Shown here piece after piece: positions 27,004-36,433 of a DNA stretch of 54,875 bases; positions within the stretch are counted from its first letter, which is position 1, and the number at the start of each line of letters is the position of its first letter. Source of the stretch: Eubacterium sp. AF22-9 (lineage in GTDB: Bacteria; Bacillota; Clostridia; Lachnospirales; Lachnospiraceae); assembly GCA_003458705.1 (NCBI GenBank), contig QRVH01000019.1, forward strand, positions 1 to 54,875, in the 5' to 3' direction. A program made the position numbers and the translations under genes. The notes under the pieces are model-generated. The model saw nothing but the letters and a program-made list of their open reading frames with translations. It was not told the origin of the DNA and did no database searches.

Positions 27004-29337
27004 AGTTTCGTCTCCTTTTGTCGTTTTATTTTTAATTTTGCCAGACTTTTTCTTATAAATGTGGTCTTTTCCTGTATCATATATCTTTATAAGATTAAGT
27101 CTTAATGCATTAGTTACTACGCAGAAGCTTGATAAGCTCATAGCTGCCGCACCAAACATTGGATTAAGTGTCCAGCCAAATACTGGTATCCACACACCTG
27201 CTGCAAGTGGGATTCCTATACAGTTATAGAAAAATGCCCAGAACAGATTCTCGTGTATGTTGGTAAGTGTCCTCTTTGAAAGTCTTATAGCAGCAGGAAC
27301 ATCTGATAATCTGCTCTTCATAAGAACTATATCCGCCGCATCTATAGCAACATCTGTACCGGCTCCGATTGCAATACCAATATCAGCTCTTGTAAGTGCA
27401 GGTGCATCATTAATGCCATCACCTACCATTATAACACTTCCCTGCTCCTTAAGTCTTGCTATTTCTTTTTCTTTTCCTTCAGGAAGAACACCTGCAATAA
27501 CCTCATCAACTCCGGCAAGCTTTCCTATTGCTTTCGCGCTTCTTTCATTATCTCCGGTAATCATTACAACCCTTATTCCCATGTTCTGAAGTTCTTTAAT
27601 AGCGTGTGGGCTGTCTTTCTTAATCGTATCTGCAACAGCGATTATTCCCATAAGTTCATTATCTCTTGCAAAGAAAAGCGGTGTCTTTCCTTCTGATGAT
27701 AAATCGTCAGCCTTGTTTCTTAAATCATCAGAGACATTACAATATTCTGAAATGAACTTAAGATTACCGCCTGCCACTACATTTGTATCAAGCATTCCCT
27801 TAAGTCCGTTACCGGCAACAGCCTTAAAACCAGTCACTTCCTCTGCAAATGAATTCTTATCGCCACTCTCTTCAACATAATTAACAACTGCTTTTGCTAG
27901 TGGGTGTTCACTTTTTCTTTCAAGCCCATATGCTATAGTAAGAAGCTCATTCTGTAAGATTCCATCACCTGTTATAATATCTGTAACCTTGGGTTCCCCC
28001 TCTGTAATAGTACCAGTCTTATCGAGTGCAACTATCTGCATCTTTCCTGTCTGCTCTAAAGAAACAGCGGTCTTGAACATAATTCCGTTCTTTGCACCAA
28101 CTCCGTTACCAACCATAATCGCAACCGGAGTGGCAAGTCCTAACGCACAAGGACAGCTTATTACAAGCACTGAGATTCCTCTCGCAAGTGCAAATCCTAA
28201 GTCCTTGCCACATAACAGCCATACTATTGTTGTTATAACTGCTATTGTTATAACTGCAGGTACAAATACTCCCGAAACTTTATCAGCAATCTTTGCAATA
28301 GGCGCTTTTGTTGCAGCCGCGTCACTCACCATCTGTATTATCTTGGAAAGTGTTGTATCTTCTCCAACTCTTGTCGCCTTGCACTTTATATATCCTGATG
28401 TATTAAGTGTTGCTGCACTTACCTGATCTCCCTCCTGCTTATCAACAGGAATGCTCTCACCCGTAAGAGCTGATTCATTAACTGCCGTGTTACCTTCAAT
28501 GATGACACCATCTATAGGTATATTCTCACCCGGTCTTACAACAAATATATCACCTGCTATAACCTGTTCAACAGGGACGCATGTTTCCTGTCCATCTGAA
28601 TAAAGTACCGCTGTCTTGGCAGCAAGCTTCATAAGGCTCTTTAATGCGTCGGTTGTCTTTCCCTTTGAGCGGGCTTCAAGCATTTTTCCTACTGTTATAA
28701 GTGTAAGAATCATAGCTGCCGACTCAAAATAGAATTCATCCATATAGTGCATTACACCTGCCATATCACCTCTTACCTGACAATCTGTCATGGCAAAAAG
28801 TGCATATGTACTCCACACAAATGCTGCTCCTGAACCAAGCGCAACAAGTGTGTCCATATTAGGTGAACGATGTAACAATCCCTTGAAGCCGCTTATGAAG
28901 AAATGCTGGTTAATAACCATTATCATTATTGTAAGCAGCATTTGTATTAGACCCATAGCCACATGATTGCCTTCAAGCACTGATGGAAGCGGCCACCCCC
29001 ACATCATATGTCCCATGCTGAAATACATAAGCACAACTAGAAATACTAATGAAGCTATTAATCTCTTCTTTAAAACAGGGGTTGTCTTATCTGCCAGCGC
29101 ATCTTCCTGCTCCTGCATTGAAGAACTGCTGTTCTTTGCCCCCTTAACTGATGCACCATATCCAGCAGCTTCCACAGCTTTAATGACTGCATCATGTGTT
29201 GCAGTTCCTTCAACACCCATCGAATTAGTAAGAAGACTTACTGAACAGCTTTCCACTCCAGGTACTTTGCTAACAGCCTTCTCAACTCTTGCCTGACACG
29301 CTGCACAGCTCATTCCTGTAACATTGTACTGTTCCAT
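26794..29337 (-). CDS. copA: Copper-translocating P-type ATPase, fused in frame to a CopZ-like domain
   Basis: 847 aa from MEQYNVTGMSC (29337), with AGGAAA upstream; ATGs further up lack a site. It exports Cu+ across the membrane using ATP. N-terminal metal-binding domain GMSCAACQ (Cys11, Cys14), eight expected membrane segments, CPC in SCPCALGLATP, phosphorylation DKTGTITEG, and hinge GDGINDAPAL. After the usual ATPase end (a Lys-rich tail) the frame runs without a stop through GGAGACGAAACT into a complete second heavy-metal domain, GMMCGHCEATVKKAL. Either a true fusion or the loss of a stop by a base change in the A-rich junction; several other genes here have such errors. Confidence 0.93.
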   Translation of the reverse strand: MEQYNVTGMSCAACQARVEKAVSKVPGVESCSVSLLTNSMGVEGTATHDAVIKAVEAAGYGASVKGAKNSSSSMQEQEDALADKTTPVLKKRLIASLVFLVVLMYFSMGHMMWGWPLPSVLEGNHVAMGLIQMLLTIMIMVINQHFFISGFKGLLHRSPNMDTLVALGSGAAFVWSTYALFAMTDCQVRGDMAGVMHYMDEFYFESAAMILTLITVGKMLEARSKGKTTDALKSLMKLAAKTAVLYSDGQETCVPVEQVIAGDIFVVRPGENIPIDGVIIEGNTAVNESALTGESIPVDKQEGDQVSAATLNTSGYIKCKATRVGEDTTLSKIIQMVSDAAATKAPIAKIADKVSGVFVPAVITIAVITTIVWLLCGKDLGFALARGISVLVISCPCALGLATPVAIMVGNGVGAKNGIMFKTAVSLEQTGKMQIVALDKTGTITEGEPKVTDIITGDGILQNELLTIAYGLERKSEHPLAKAVVNYVEESGDKNSFAEEVTGFKAVAGNGLKGMLDTNVVAGGNLKFISEYCNVSDDLRNKADDLSSEGKTPLFFARDNELMGIIAVADTIKKDSPHAIKELQNMGIRVVMITGDNERSAKAIGKLAGVDEVIAGVLPEGKEKEIARLKEQGSVIMVGDGINDAPALTRADIGIAIGAGTDVAIDAADIVLMKSRLSDVPAAIRLSKRTLTNIHENLFWAFFYNCIGIPLAAGVWIPVFGWTLNPMFGAAAMSLSSFCVVTNALRLNLIKIYDTGKDHIYKKKSGKIKNKTTKGDETMTKTMNIEGMMCGHCEATVKKALEAVDGVTEAVVSHENGTAVVTLSKEVDNDVLKKTVEDKDYKVTAVK

Positions 29338-29432
29338 TATTTTCCTCATTTCCGCGCACGCATTTTGCATAATTGGTTTGTGTCATGTGCGCTAAGACAC
29401 CAATCCCGCGCGTGAAAAATCACATCTTCACA

Positions 29433-29819
29433 CTATGCCTCTTTACGGTTAGTTGTTATTCCTGTAACCTTGAAATCAAGTCTCTCTATTGCAATTCTTA
29501 TATCAGCGTCATCGATTTCTCTGTCAACTTCAATTGTTGCCTGCTTCTTCTTAAGATTCACCTGGCATGAAGCACCATCAATCTTATTAACAGATCTCTC
29601 AATACTGTTCTTGCAGTTCTCACAATGCATGCCTTCAATATCAACAGTCTTAACAGCAATTACAGGATTATCAAGTGTCTTCTTCTCTTCTGCAACAGTA
29701 TCTCCACCACCGCCACAGCAGCCACCTTCACCTTTCATATGCTTAACACTGCTTATCACTGCAATTACTACTATTATGGCTAATATGCCGATTATTATAG
29801 CTGTTCCCATATTATACAT
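29433..29819 (-). CDS. Membrane-tethered heavy-metal-associated (HMA) domain protein
   Basis: 128 aa. One membrane helix at residues 4-24 (GTAIIIGILAIIVVIAVIS) is followed by a short Gly/Cys stretch (GEGGCCGGGG) like that of FeoB-associated Cys-rich proteins, then an HMA domain with GMHCENCKNSIE (CxxC). The anchored domain may pass copper to CopA at the membrane (inference). It lies between csoR (24-bp gap) and copA and is presumably controlled by CsoR. Confidence 0.82.
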   Translation of the reverse strand: MYNMGTAIIIGILAIIVVIAVISSVKHMKGEGGCCGGGGDTVAEEKKTLDNPVIAVKTVDIEGMHCENCKNSIERSVNKIDGASCQVNLKKKQATIEVDREIDDADIRIAIERLDFKVTGITTNRKEA

Positions 29820-29843
29820 CTCCTTTTATATTTGCTCGAATTC

Positions 29844-30143
29844 TTATCGCATGAATTTGCCAATTGTCTTAACAAGCTCCTCCACAGTATCGTCCTTGCC
29901 TTCTTTAATATCACGGACAACACAGCTCTTGATATGATTATCCAGAAGCACCTTTGTAAAACTGTTAAGTGCTGACTGGGCTGCCGATACCTGATTAAGA
30001 ATGTCAATACAGTATGCGTCCTTCTCGACCATTCCCTTAATTCCTCTTATCTGACCTTCAATTCTGCTAAGTCTGTTACAGAGGTCTTTATATTCCTTGG
30101 CATCGCGTTCTTTTGTCTTATGACAACAACATTCTTTTTCCAT
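29844..30143 (-). CDS. csoR: Copper-sensing transcriptional repressor of the CsoR family
   Basis: 99 aa. The four-helix CsoR/RcnR fold shows in LCNRLSRIEGQIRGIKGMV. The Cu(I)-binding triad is Cys in DAYCIDIL, and His and Cys in NHIKSCV (x-C-H-C pattern of copper sensors rather than nickel or sulfide types). Extra Cys and His sit at the N-terminus (ECCCHKTK). It is the first gene of the operon and the promoter just upstream carries two matching operators, so autoregulation is very likely. Confidence 0.92.
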   Translation of the reverse strand: MEKECCCHKTKERDAKEYKDLCNRLSRIEGQIRGIKGMVEKDAYCIDILNQVSAAQSALNSFTKVLLDNHIKSCVVRDIKEGKDDTVEELVKTIGKFMR

Positions 30144-30217
30144 TATTCCTCCTTAGCCTAATTATTATATTCTATGTCTGATAAACACTTTATTATATTT
30201 ATCTGTTGCAATGCAAC

Positions 30218-30281
30218 ATACCCTAGTGGGGTATATGTCATTCACATGATGTATAATATACCCTATGTGGGTATATGTCAA
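30218..30281 (-). promoter_or_regulatory. csoR promoter with two CsoR-type operators
   Basis: Two 17-bp operators, ATACCCTAGTGGGGTAT (30218-30234) and ATACCCTATGTGGGTAT (30258-30274), start exactly 40 bp apart. Both have the TACCC...GGGTA layout known for CsoR. The second fills the spacer between -35 TTGACA (30281-30276) and -10 TATTAT (30258-30253), 17 bp apart, on the minus strand. The first lies just downstream of the start site. Repression by blocking polymerase is the simple reading. Confidence 0.88.
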
Positions 30282-30416
30282 CCAGACTTATTGATATTAT
30301 TTATCGGGAAAATAAAATGCAACATTCTAAGACCAGATAACTGCCTTATACAGCAGAAGGAAGCTGACAAATGCAGCTCCCTCCTTGTAAAAATATTATT
30401 CTTCTTGTAATACGCA

Positions 30417-31376
30417 CTACTTAGAATAAGTCACAGCCTTACTATTCTCATCATAATCAAACATGCCATCATTCTTCTCTTCAAGTGCCTTGATGATGTG
30501 ATATGTATATTCGTTATATGGTGTAGCAATTCCAAGTTCTTTCCCCATGCGCATCATTGCGCCGGAGAACATATCTATCTCTGTGTGTCTGCCAGCGTCA
30601 ATATCCTGCAATGTTGAATATCTTGCTGTTGGCGGAACAGCGCTTCCTCGGCTTGATGTACCTTTACACCTGCTCATATCAATGCCTTTGGCAAGAGCTA
30701 CTGCTTCAACCTCCTTACGTAATCCTTCGCTGATTGCTTTCATATGCTCACTGTCTGTATAACAACCAACACCTGCTCCAATAATAGCCTGTGGAAGATT
30801 GTTACAGATGTTAAGTCTATACTTGCTCCATATCTCTTCTTTGATACAGTCAGTCACTCTGTAATTAAGTCCTGTTCCATCAAATAAATCTCTTATTGCC
30901 GCAACTCTCTCACTCTCAAATGGTGCAGCTTCCTCGCCATATATAATGCCTATTGTAGTTTCAGGATTGAATACATATTCCTTTCCTTCACGGTGTGACG
31001 CCACCTTTATAAGTGAATAAATTATATGCAATTTATCTATCTTAGTAGATATTATCTCTTCACTGTCAACGCCGTTCATAAGGCTCATGACAATTGTATT
31101 CTCACCGACAACTTCCTTAATATCATCTAATGCACCTGCAAGTGCGCCATACTTTAATGATACAATAAGAAGGTCAACTCCCTTTGCCTCCTCAGGTGTC
31201 AATACTGCCAGGGGGTATGTCTTTCCATTAATCAGACAGCCTTCTGACTTAAGCCTCTCCGCTCTTTCGCCCTTTGCAATAACGCTTAGACTTATATCCT
31301 TCTTTGCTGAAAGTCCCCATATAACATAAGAGCCGACTGCTCCTGCTCCAAGTACTGCCACTGATTGTATCTTCAT
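30417..31376 (-). CDS. Ketopantoate reductase family protein
   Basis: 319 aa from MKIQSVAVLGAGAVGSYV at 31376, with AGAGGA 7 nt upstream; the longer frame upstream is not supported. The N-terminal dinucleotide fold GAGAVG and the C-terminal domain (IWSKYRLNICNNLPQAI ... TSRGSAVPPTARYSTLQDI ... HTEIDMFSGA) fit ApbA/PanE. PanE reduces 2-dehydropantoate to pantoate with NADPH for CoA synthesis. Many paralogues of unclear substrate exist, and no other pantothenate gene is nearby, so I give no symbol. Confidence 0.85.
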   Translation of the reverse strand: MKIQSVAVLGAGAVGSYVIWGLSAKKDISLSVIAKGERAERLKSEGCLINGKTYPLAVLTPEEAKGVDLLIVSLKYGALAGALDDIKEVVGENTIVMSLMNGVDSEEIISTKIDKLHIIYSLIKVASHREGKEYVFNPETTIGIIYGEEAAPFESERVAAIRDLFDGTGLNYRVTDCIKEEIWSKYRLNICNNLPQAIIGAGVGCYTDSEHMKAISEGLRKEVEAVALAKGIDMSRCKGTSSRGSAVPPTARYSTLQDIDAGRHTEIDMFSGAMMRMGKELGIATPYNEYTYHIIKALEEKNDGMFDYDENSKAVTYSK

Positions 31377-31463
31377 AAATATTCCTCTCAATCTTTGCAA
31401 TTTCTTCAAATATATATACACTTCTATTCTTCCCGCGTCAAATAATTTTGTTCTCAAATATTT

Positions 31464-32309
31464 CTATCTTCCCGCAATATCTCCGTCTTCAAAATCATAT
31501 GTCAGCTTCTTTCCATATACCTTGACATATGCAGCGCATTTCTGCTCATAGTCCGTATGCTGCATCCTTAAACTCGCTGTTCTCTCATCAAGCTGTCTGT
31601 CCGGATATATTACAGGAAGAACATGCACTTTGAATGTGTGCAAATGTGTACTCTTAACCAGCTGCTCAACAAACAGTGAAATCACTGGCACATTAAACTT
31701 TACGGCATACAGATATGCACCTCTCTTGCACGGGCGGGGTTTTCTGTAATTAAACCACATTTCCTGCTCAGGATATATAAGCACAAGTCTGTTATTATCA
31801 AGCGCATTCTTAATCTGATTAGGGAATTCCGTCTCCATAAACCATTTCAGGCTGCTTACGGGCATTGTATCTGCATACCTCTGCATATACCCTACAAATC
31901 CTTTCATTGCAAGGTTAGAATCCTGATTAACAATACTTATGCGTGTAAATCCTGCCTTTCTCATGGCAAACCTGACAATTGCAGGATCTAACGGGCTGAA
32001 ATGATTGCATGTTACAATCGCAGGACCTTTAACTCCTGAAAGATTCTCAAGTCCACTGACTTGTGTTATAAGTCCGACTGCCGAAGTTCCTGCATAAAAT
32101 ATGGCTTCTGCTATATACTTTTTCACGCAAAAACCATATGCTGTCCTATAATCAATATAATGTCTTAACAATGCTTCTTTATCTTCACGTAACAGCTTTG
32201 GATCTCCCGGCTCAACCTTTGAATTCAACTGATTAAGGCTTACAGCCGTCTTAATATTTTCATAGACCTGCTCCCTGTCACCAATCATATATCCTCCGAA
32301 ACCACTCAT
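31464..32309 (-). CDS. 1-acyl-glycerol-3-phosphate acyltransferase-like (PlsC family)
   Basis: 281 aa. The HX4D motif is NHFSPLD (about residue 103) and the second block is LIYPEQEMWFN, both typical for lysophosphatidate acyltransferases. About 90 residues precede the domain, more than in minimal PlsC. One weak hydrophobic segment (residues 67-82) may associate it with the membrane. Its start overlaps the stop of the upstream GT8 gene by 4 bp, so the two are probably made together, suggesting a cell-envelope lipid or glycolipid step (inference). Confidence 0.82.
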   Translation of the reverse strand: MSGFGGYMIGDREQVYENIKTAVSLNQLNSKVEPGDPKLLREDKEALLRHYIDYRTAYGFCVKKYIAEAIFYAGTSAVGLITQVSGLENLSGVKGPAIVTCNHFSPLDPAIVRFAMRKAGFTRISIVNQDSNLAMKGFVGYMQRYADTMPVSSLKWFMETEFPNQIKNALDNNRLVLIYPEQEMWFNYRKPRPCKRGAYLYAVKFNVPVISLFVEQLVKSTHLHTFKVHVLPVIYPDRQLDERTASLRMQHTDYEQKCAAYVKVYGKKLTYDFEDGDIAGR

Positions 32310-34147
32310 TTTACAGCATCACTGCTATCCCTCACGAAATCACTATCTCTTACAAAATCACTGTTCTCAACAAATCTGTTTCCCACAACATCAGAAAACT
32401 TAACGCCGTCGCCGTCTGCAATATTCTCTGCCCTTGCAAGAAGCTTCTTTAAATTCTCACGGTCAGCACTCCTTTCACTGTCCCCATACCGCTCACGCTG
32501 TTTAATCAGCAGCGGATAAAAGCCTGACTCCGCTGCATACTGCCAGAAATACTCCTCATACGGAATCTCACTGTAATGCCACGGCTTGTCAAACAGGTTA
32601 AAATGTATCAGCTTCGGTCTTGCCATATACTCCCCGCCCTTATTGGGCATGACATTCCACTCCTTATCAAGAAAATAAATGTCTTTTGCACAGATGGCAT
32701 TAATATAATCCTGATCGGGTGCAACGCTGTCAAAATGATACTCTGCCATAAGTTTTAAGAATATGTCTGCCAGATGAGTACGCCTCATTTTGTCAAGATT
32801 CATAACCAGCACTCCCGAATTGACGTATTCGTTTCGTTCTATCCCCACTACATTTTCAATATAATGAGCCAGTATAGTATTCTTTCCTGCAAATGTATCT
32901 CTTACTGCGCCAAACATTGCATCGCCCATGTCAACCGAATAAAGCTTTGCAATGTCATCATTTATTACCGTGTCCGAATCAATATATACAGCCTTATCTA
33001 ATTCAGGAAAAAGCTCTGCAATAAATAACCTGAAATATATTGTCAACGTAAACTCGCCTGAATAAAGCCTGTTTTCCTGCCTGTCTGTAACGGTCTGTCC
33101 AAAGCTTTCTGAAAATTCATGCATTTTCTTTCTTATATCAACGAATTCAATATCTATGTTTTCGTAGTCCTTTATTACATTGCGAAGCTGAATCATAGTA
33201 ATATTCTTCACATTATCGCACATAACAATAATGCGGTAACGCTCATCCACAGCCACATGTACAGCCAGAGATTTAAGACACACAGCCAGATACGGTGCAT
33301 ACTTTTCATTAATAGAGAAAACCACCGGAATACGCGAAACGGCCTTGTATTCCTCATATTCTCTGTTATAAGATTCAAGAAGTGCATCATATTCATGAAG
33401 CCCAAGTACATTATGCATTTTGTCAATCTCCCACGGTTTGACCGCAACAGTTCTTATTACCGGAAATACACGGAACGTAGTTGTAAAATGCTGAAAAACA
33501 GTGTTGCCATGCAGTCTCCTCTGGTCATTAAACTTTCGTCCACACAGATTGACTCTTGTTGCAAATGTATTAATAGCCGTCTGGTCAGGCATAAACATTT
33601 CCTTTCTTATGCATTGTTCACGACATTTTTCCAAAAGTCCATTCTCCCGTATCATATTCATATTCATAAGCATTACACCGGAATTAATGTAACCATCACC
33701 AAAAAGCCATCTGCCATAATAGTCAGAAACTCCCGCAATCTCTATCCCCTCCATATCCTGATAATAGAAGTCGCTGAAATTCTTCCTGCAAAGCACATCT
33801 GTATCAAGGTAAAGAAGTCTTTCATTAATATCTGTCTTATCAGCAAACAGGCGCAGCATACAGCATGCAGTAAACCTTGTCTGCATATTTGCCTCTGGCA
33901 GTTCCTCAACAAAATATCTTGTAATATCAATAAGTGAAACATTTACATCAATGTCCGATTTATTCAATTCTTTTTTAAGATACTCTGCAAATACTTTATC
34001 AACCGGTTTGTAATTAACACCTTTTTCCCTGTAATCAACCGTAATAATATATATATTTAACGGTTCGTCCACATTTTCAACAAGAGACATTGAAGATAAT
34101 AGAATTCCCTTCTGCATAGGTTTATCCCCGCAATACAATATGTTCAT
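32306..34147 (-). CDS. Two-domain family 8 glycosyltransferase
   Basis: 613 aa from MNILYCGDKPMQKG at 34147, with AAGGA upstream. Two GT8 domains in tandem: the first (residues 1-265) with LLYLDTDVLC and the second (about 280-560) with AVYIDSDTVIND; both carry the DxD that binds the metal-sugar nucleotide, and both have the PDQ and HF substrate-site residues. Each domain likely adds one sugar. The C-terminal 30 residues contain a short repeat (SDFVRD). Partner gene downstream is an acyltransferase, so a lipid-linked glycan is plausible, not shown. Confidence 0.85.
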   Translation of the reverse strand: MNILYCGDKPMQKGILLSSMSLVENVDEPLNIYIITVDYREKGVNYKPVDKVFAEYLKKELNKSDIDVNVSLIDITRYFVEELPEANMQTRFTACCMLRLFADKTDINERLLYLDTDVLCRKNFSDFYYQDMEGIEIAGVSDYYGRWLFGDGYINSGVMLMNMNMIRENGLLEKCREQCIRKEMFMPDQTAINTFATRVNLCGRKFNDQRRLHGNTVFQHFTTTFRVFPVIRTVAVKPWEIDKMHNVLGLHEYDALLESYNREYEEYKAVSRIPVVFSINEKYAPYLAVCLKSLAVHVAVDERYRIIVMCDNVKNITMIQLRNVIKDYENIDIEFVDIRKKMHEFSESFGQTVTDRQENRLYSGEFTLTIYFRLFIAELFPELDKAVYIDSDTVINDDIAKLYSVDMGDAMFGAVRDTFAGKNTILAHYIENVVGIERNEYVNSGVLVMNLDKMRRTHLADIFLKLMAEYHFDSVAPDQDYINAICAKDIYFLDKEWNVMPNKGGEYMARPKLIHFNLFDKPWHYSEIPYEEYFWQYAAESGFYPLLIKQRERYGDSERSADRENLKKLLARAENIADGDGVKFSDVVGNRFVENSDFVRDSDFVRDSSDAVK

Positions 34148-34270
34148 AGTTCTGTATCCTTTCTTATTTACTAAATATGTCTGAATTGTCCTCTCTGTAT
34201 TGATTTTCCCCAATTTCTTAAGTAAAATACATATAAGTTCAAAACGAAAACTAAAGAATAGAGGAATGTT

Positions 34271-36418
34271 ATGATATTTAAGATTTTTAAAAGAGATTTG
34301 AAAGGTCTTAGCAGGAATATTCTGGCTTTAGCCATTGCACTTGGTCTGTGCCTTATTCCATCGCTTTATGCATGGTTTAACATTTATTCCAACTGGGATC
34401 CTTACGCAAACACTGCGTCCGTTCAGATTGCTATTGTTTCTGAGGACGAGGGTTACTCTGAATCTGATGATTCTACTATCAACATGGGAGAACAGATTGT
34501 TGAACAGCTTCACTCTAATGACAAGTTAGGCTGGCGTTTTCCTGAAACTAAGGACGAGGCTATGAATAAGCTGTATGCCGGAAAGTACTATGCAGTTATC
34601 GTAGTCGGTGAGGACTTTTCACGAAGCCTGTATGATTTCCTTGATAACGGTCTTAATCCGCCAACAGTTACATATTATGAGAATTCCAAGAAAAATGCTG
34701 TTGCTTCGAAGATTACAGACACAGGAAAAAGCACACTTCAGAACACTATCAATTCAGAATTCATTGATGTGTGTGTCAAGACGATTATGCAGGGACTTAA
34801 CGAAATCGCAGAAAACGATCCTGCAATCATAGAAAAGACAGTTAAGGACTTACAAAGCATTTCAGCTAATATAAGTTCTTACGACACCATGATTGACATG
34901 TTTATTAAGAGTAATTCAAACCTTGCTGATAATCTTGCAGCTCTTGAGGAAGTTCTGCCTGAAATAAAAGATGTTATCACAGGAACTACTGATGTTGCAG
35001 ACATTGCCAACAAGACACTCGACAACATTACCAATGACATTTATGACCAGATTGACTCTGTACTTAAAGCCATGAATGAATTGGCAGATGACTCACTTAA
35101 ATCTGTTGATAATGCTGTAAATGCAGCTATAACTGATGTCGGACAGGCTGGTGTTGAACTTAATAATGCCAATAATAAGCTCAACGAACTTATTAATCAG
35201 AATAAAGCACTTGAAGATGCCATTGATTCTTTAAGCAAGATAGATGGTATTGATCCGTCTGTTATTACAGCTTTAAAATCTGCACTTTCATCAGTAAATG
35301 CTATGGAAAATGTAGCTTATAACCTTGTAAAACAATGTGCTGACATTTTAACTGACTCTCCCGAAACCCTTCAGGTCAAATATCAGTTGATAAAATCAGT
35401 TGTTGAACAGTGTCGTTCAGAGATACAAAAAAGTCAGGTTATTATACAGACTGTTATCAGAACTAATGTAAATCTCCTGGAATCATCTGTTAAAAATGCT
35501 GTAAGCAGTCTTGCTTCCAATATAAGCAGTACCGGAGACAGCATTAACGGAATAACACAGATGCTTCTTGGTGTAAGTGATATTTCTGTAAATATTAATA
35601 CAACACTCGAAAGTACAAAAACTTTGCTCGACTCACTTAACAGCAAGTTGTCTGTTATCTCTGGTTCTGTCGGAGATATCAGTTCATCTTCTACATATAA
35701 GTTAATAATGGATTTCATCAACTCAGATGCTGAGTCAATTGCATCGTTCCTTTCAGAACCTGTACAGGTAGAAGAAATATATGTCTATATGCAGACTAAC
35801 TATGGAACAAGTGTTACACCTTTCTATACAACACTTGCTCTCTGGGTTGGAGGAATTGTTTTAGTTGCCCTTATGAAAGTAAAGGTTGACTACGAAGATG
35901 ATGAATTCAAGGACGCCACAGAACATCAGAAATATATCGGACGTGCGCTTCTGTTCCTTGCAATGGGACAGCTTCAGGCTCTGGTAGTTGTTCTTGGAGA
36001 TTTATATATTTTAAAAATTGACTGCACCCACCCATTCATGCTGTGGTTAGCAGCTGCTATAACAAGCTTTGTATTTACTTTATTTATATACACACTTGTT
36101 CTTACATTTGGTGACTTGGGAAAGGCTATTGCCGTTGTAATGATTGTGTTACAGATTGCCGGTTCAGGCGGTACTTATCCAATCGAACTGCTTCCTGAAT
36201 TCTTCCAGAATGTATACCTCTACTTCCCGTTCCCTTATGCAATTAATGCAATGAGGGAGGCAATAAGCGGATTATACCAATGCGATTATGCAGTATTTCT
36301 TGTGAAATTATGTGCCTATGCTGTTATCTCGCTTATTCTCGGACTTGGTATCAGAAAGTCACTTCTTGAAGTACGCGAGTTCTTTGAACGCCGTATGAAA
36401 GAGACACATTTTATGTAA
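34271..36418 (+). CDS. YhgE/Pip family membrane protein
   Basis: 715 aa. An N-terminal helix with the family signature (LCLIPSLYAWFNIYSNWDPY), a long extracellular part (about residues 45-520) rich in coiled-coil heptads, then five to six membrane helices of the ABC-2 type (TLALWVGGIVLVALM, VLQIAGSGGTYPIELLP). YhgE/Pip proteins include the phage infection protein of Lactococcus and parts of type VII secretion (EsaA). AGAGGA precedes the ATG. It heads a three-gene operon divergent from the glycosyltransferase. Confidence 0.88.
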   Translation: MIFKIFKRDLKGLSRNILALAIALGLCLIPSLYAWFNIYSNWDPYANTASVQIAIVSEDEGYSESDDSTINMGEQIVEQLHSNDKLGWRFPETKDEAMNKLYAGKYYAVIVVGEDFSRSLYDFLDNGLNPPTVTYYENSKKNAVASKITDTGKSTLQNTINSEFIDVCVKTIMQGLNEIAENDPAIIEKTVKDLQSISANISSYDTMIDMFIKSNSNLADNLAALEEVLPEIKDVITGTTDVADIANKTLDNITNDIYDQIDSVLKAMNELADDSLKSVDNAVNAAITDVGQAGVELNNANNKLNELINQNKALEDAIDSLSKIDGIDPSVITALKSALSSVNAMENVAYNLVKQCADILTDSPETLQVKYQLIKSVVEQCRSEIQKSQVIIQTVIRTNVNLLESSVKNAVSSLASNISSTGDSINGITQMLLGVSDISVNINTTLESTKTLLDSLNSKLSVISGSVGDISSSSTYKLIMDFINSDAESIASFLSEPVQVEEIYVYMQTNYGTSVTPFYTTLALWVGGIVLVALMKVKVDYEDDEFKDATEHQKYIGRALLFLAMGQLQALVVVLGDLYILKIDCTHPFMLWLAAAITSFVFTLFIYTLVLTFGDLGKAIAVVMIVLQIAGSGGTYPIELLPEFFQNVYLYFPFPYAINAMREAISGLYQCDYAVFLVKLCAYAVISLILGLGIRKSLLEVREFFERRMKETHFM

Positions 36419-36433
36419 AGGAGATATGGATTT

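Noticed and set aside
30340-30400. Terminator after the ketopantoate reductase gene
   Set aside because: AAGGAGGGAGCTG and CAGCTTCCTT pair only with a bulge, and no T run follows, so I leave it unlisted.
33119-33937. 272-codon plus-strand open frame opposite the glycosyltransferase
   Set aside because: The minus strand carries intact GT8 motifs; the plus frame is a codon-bias shadow.
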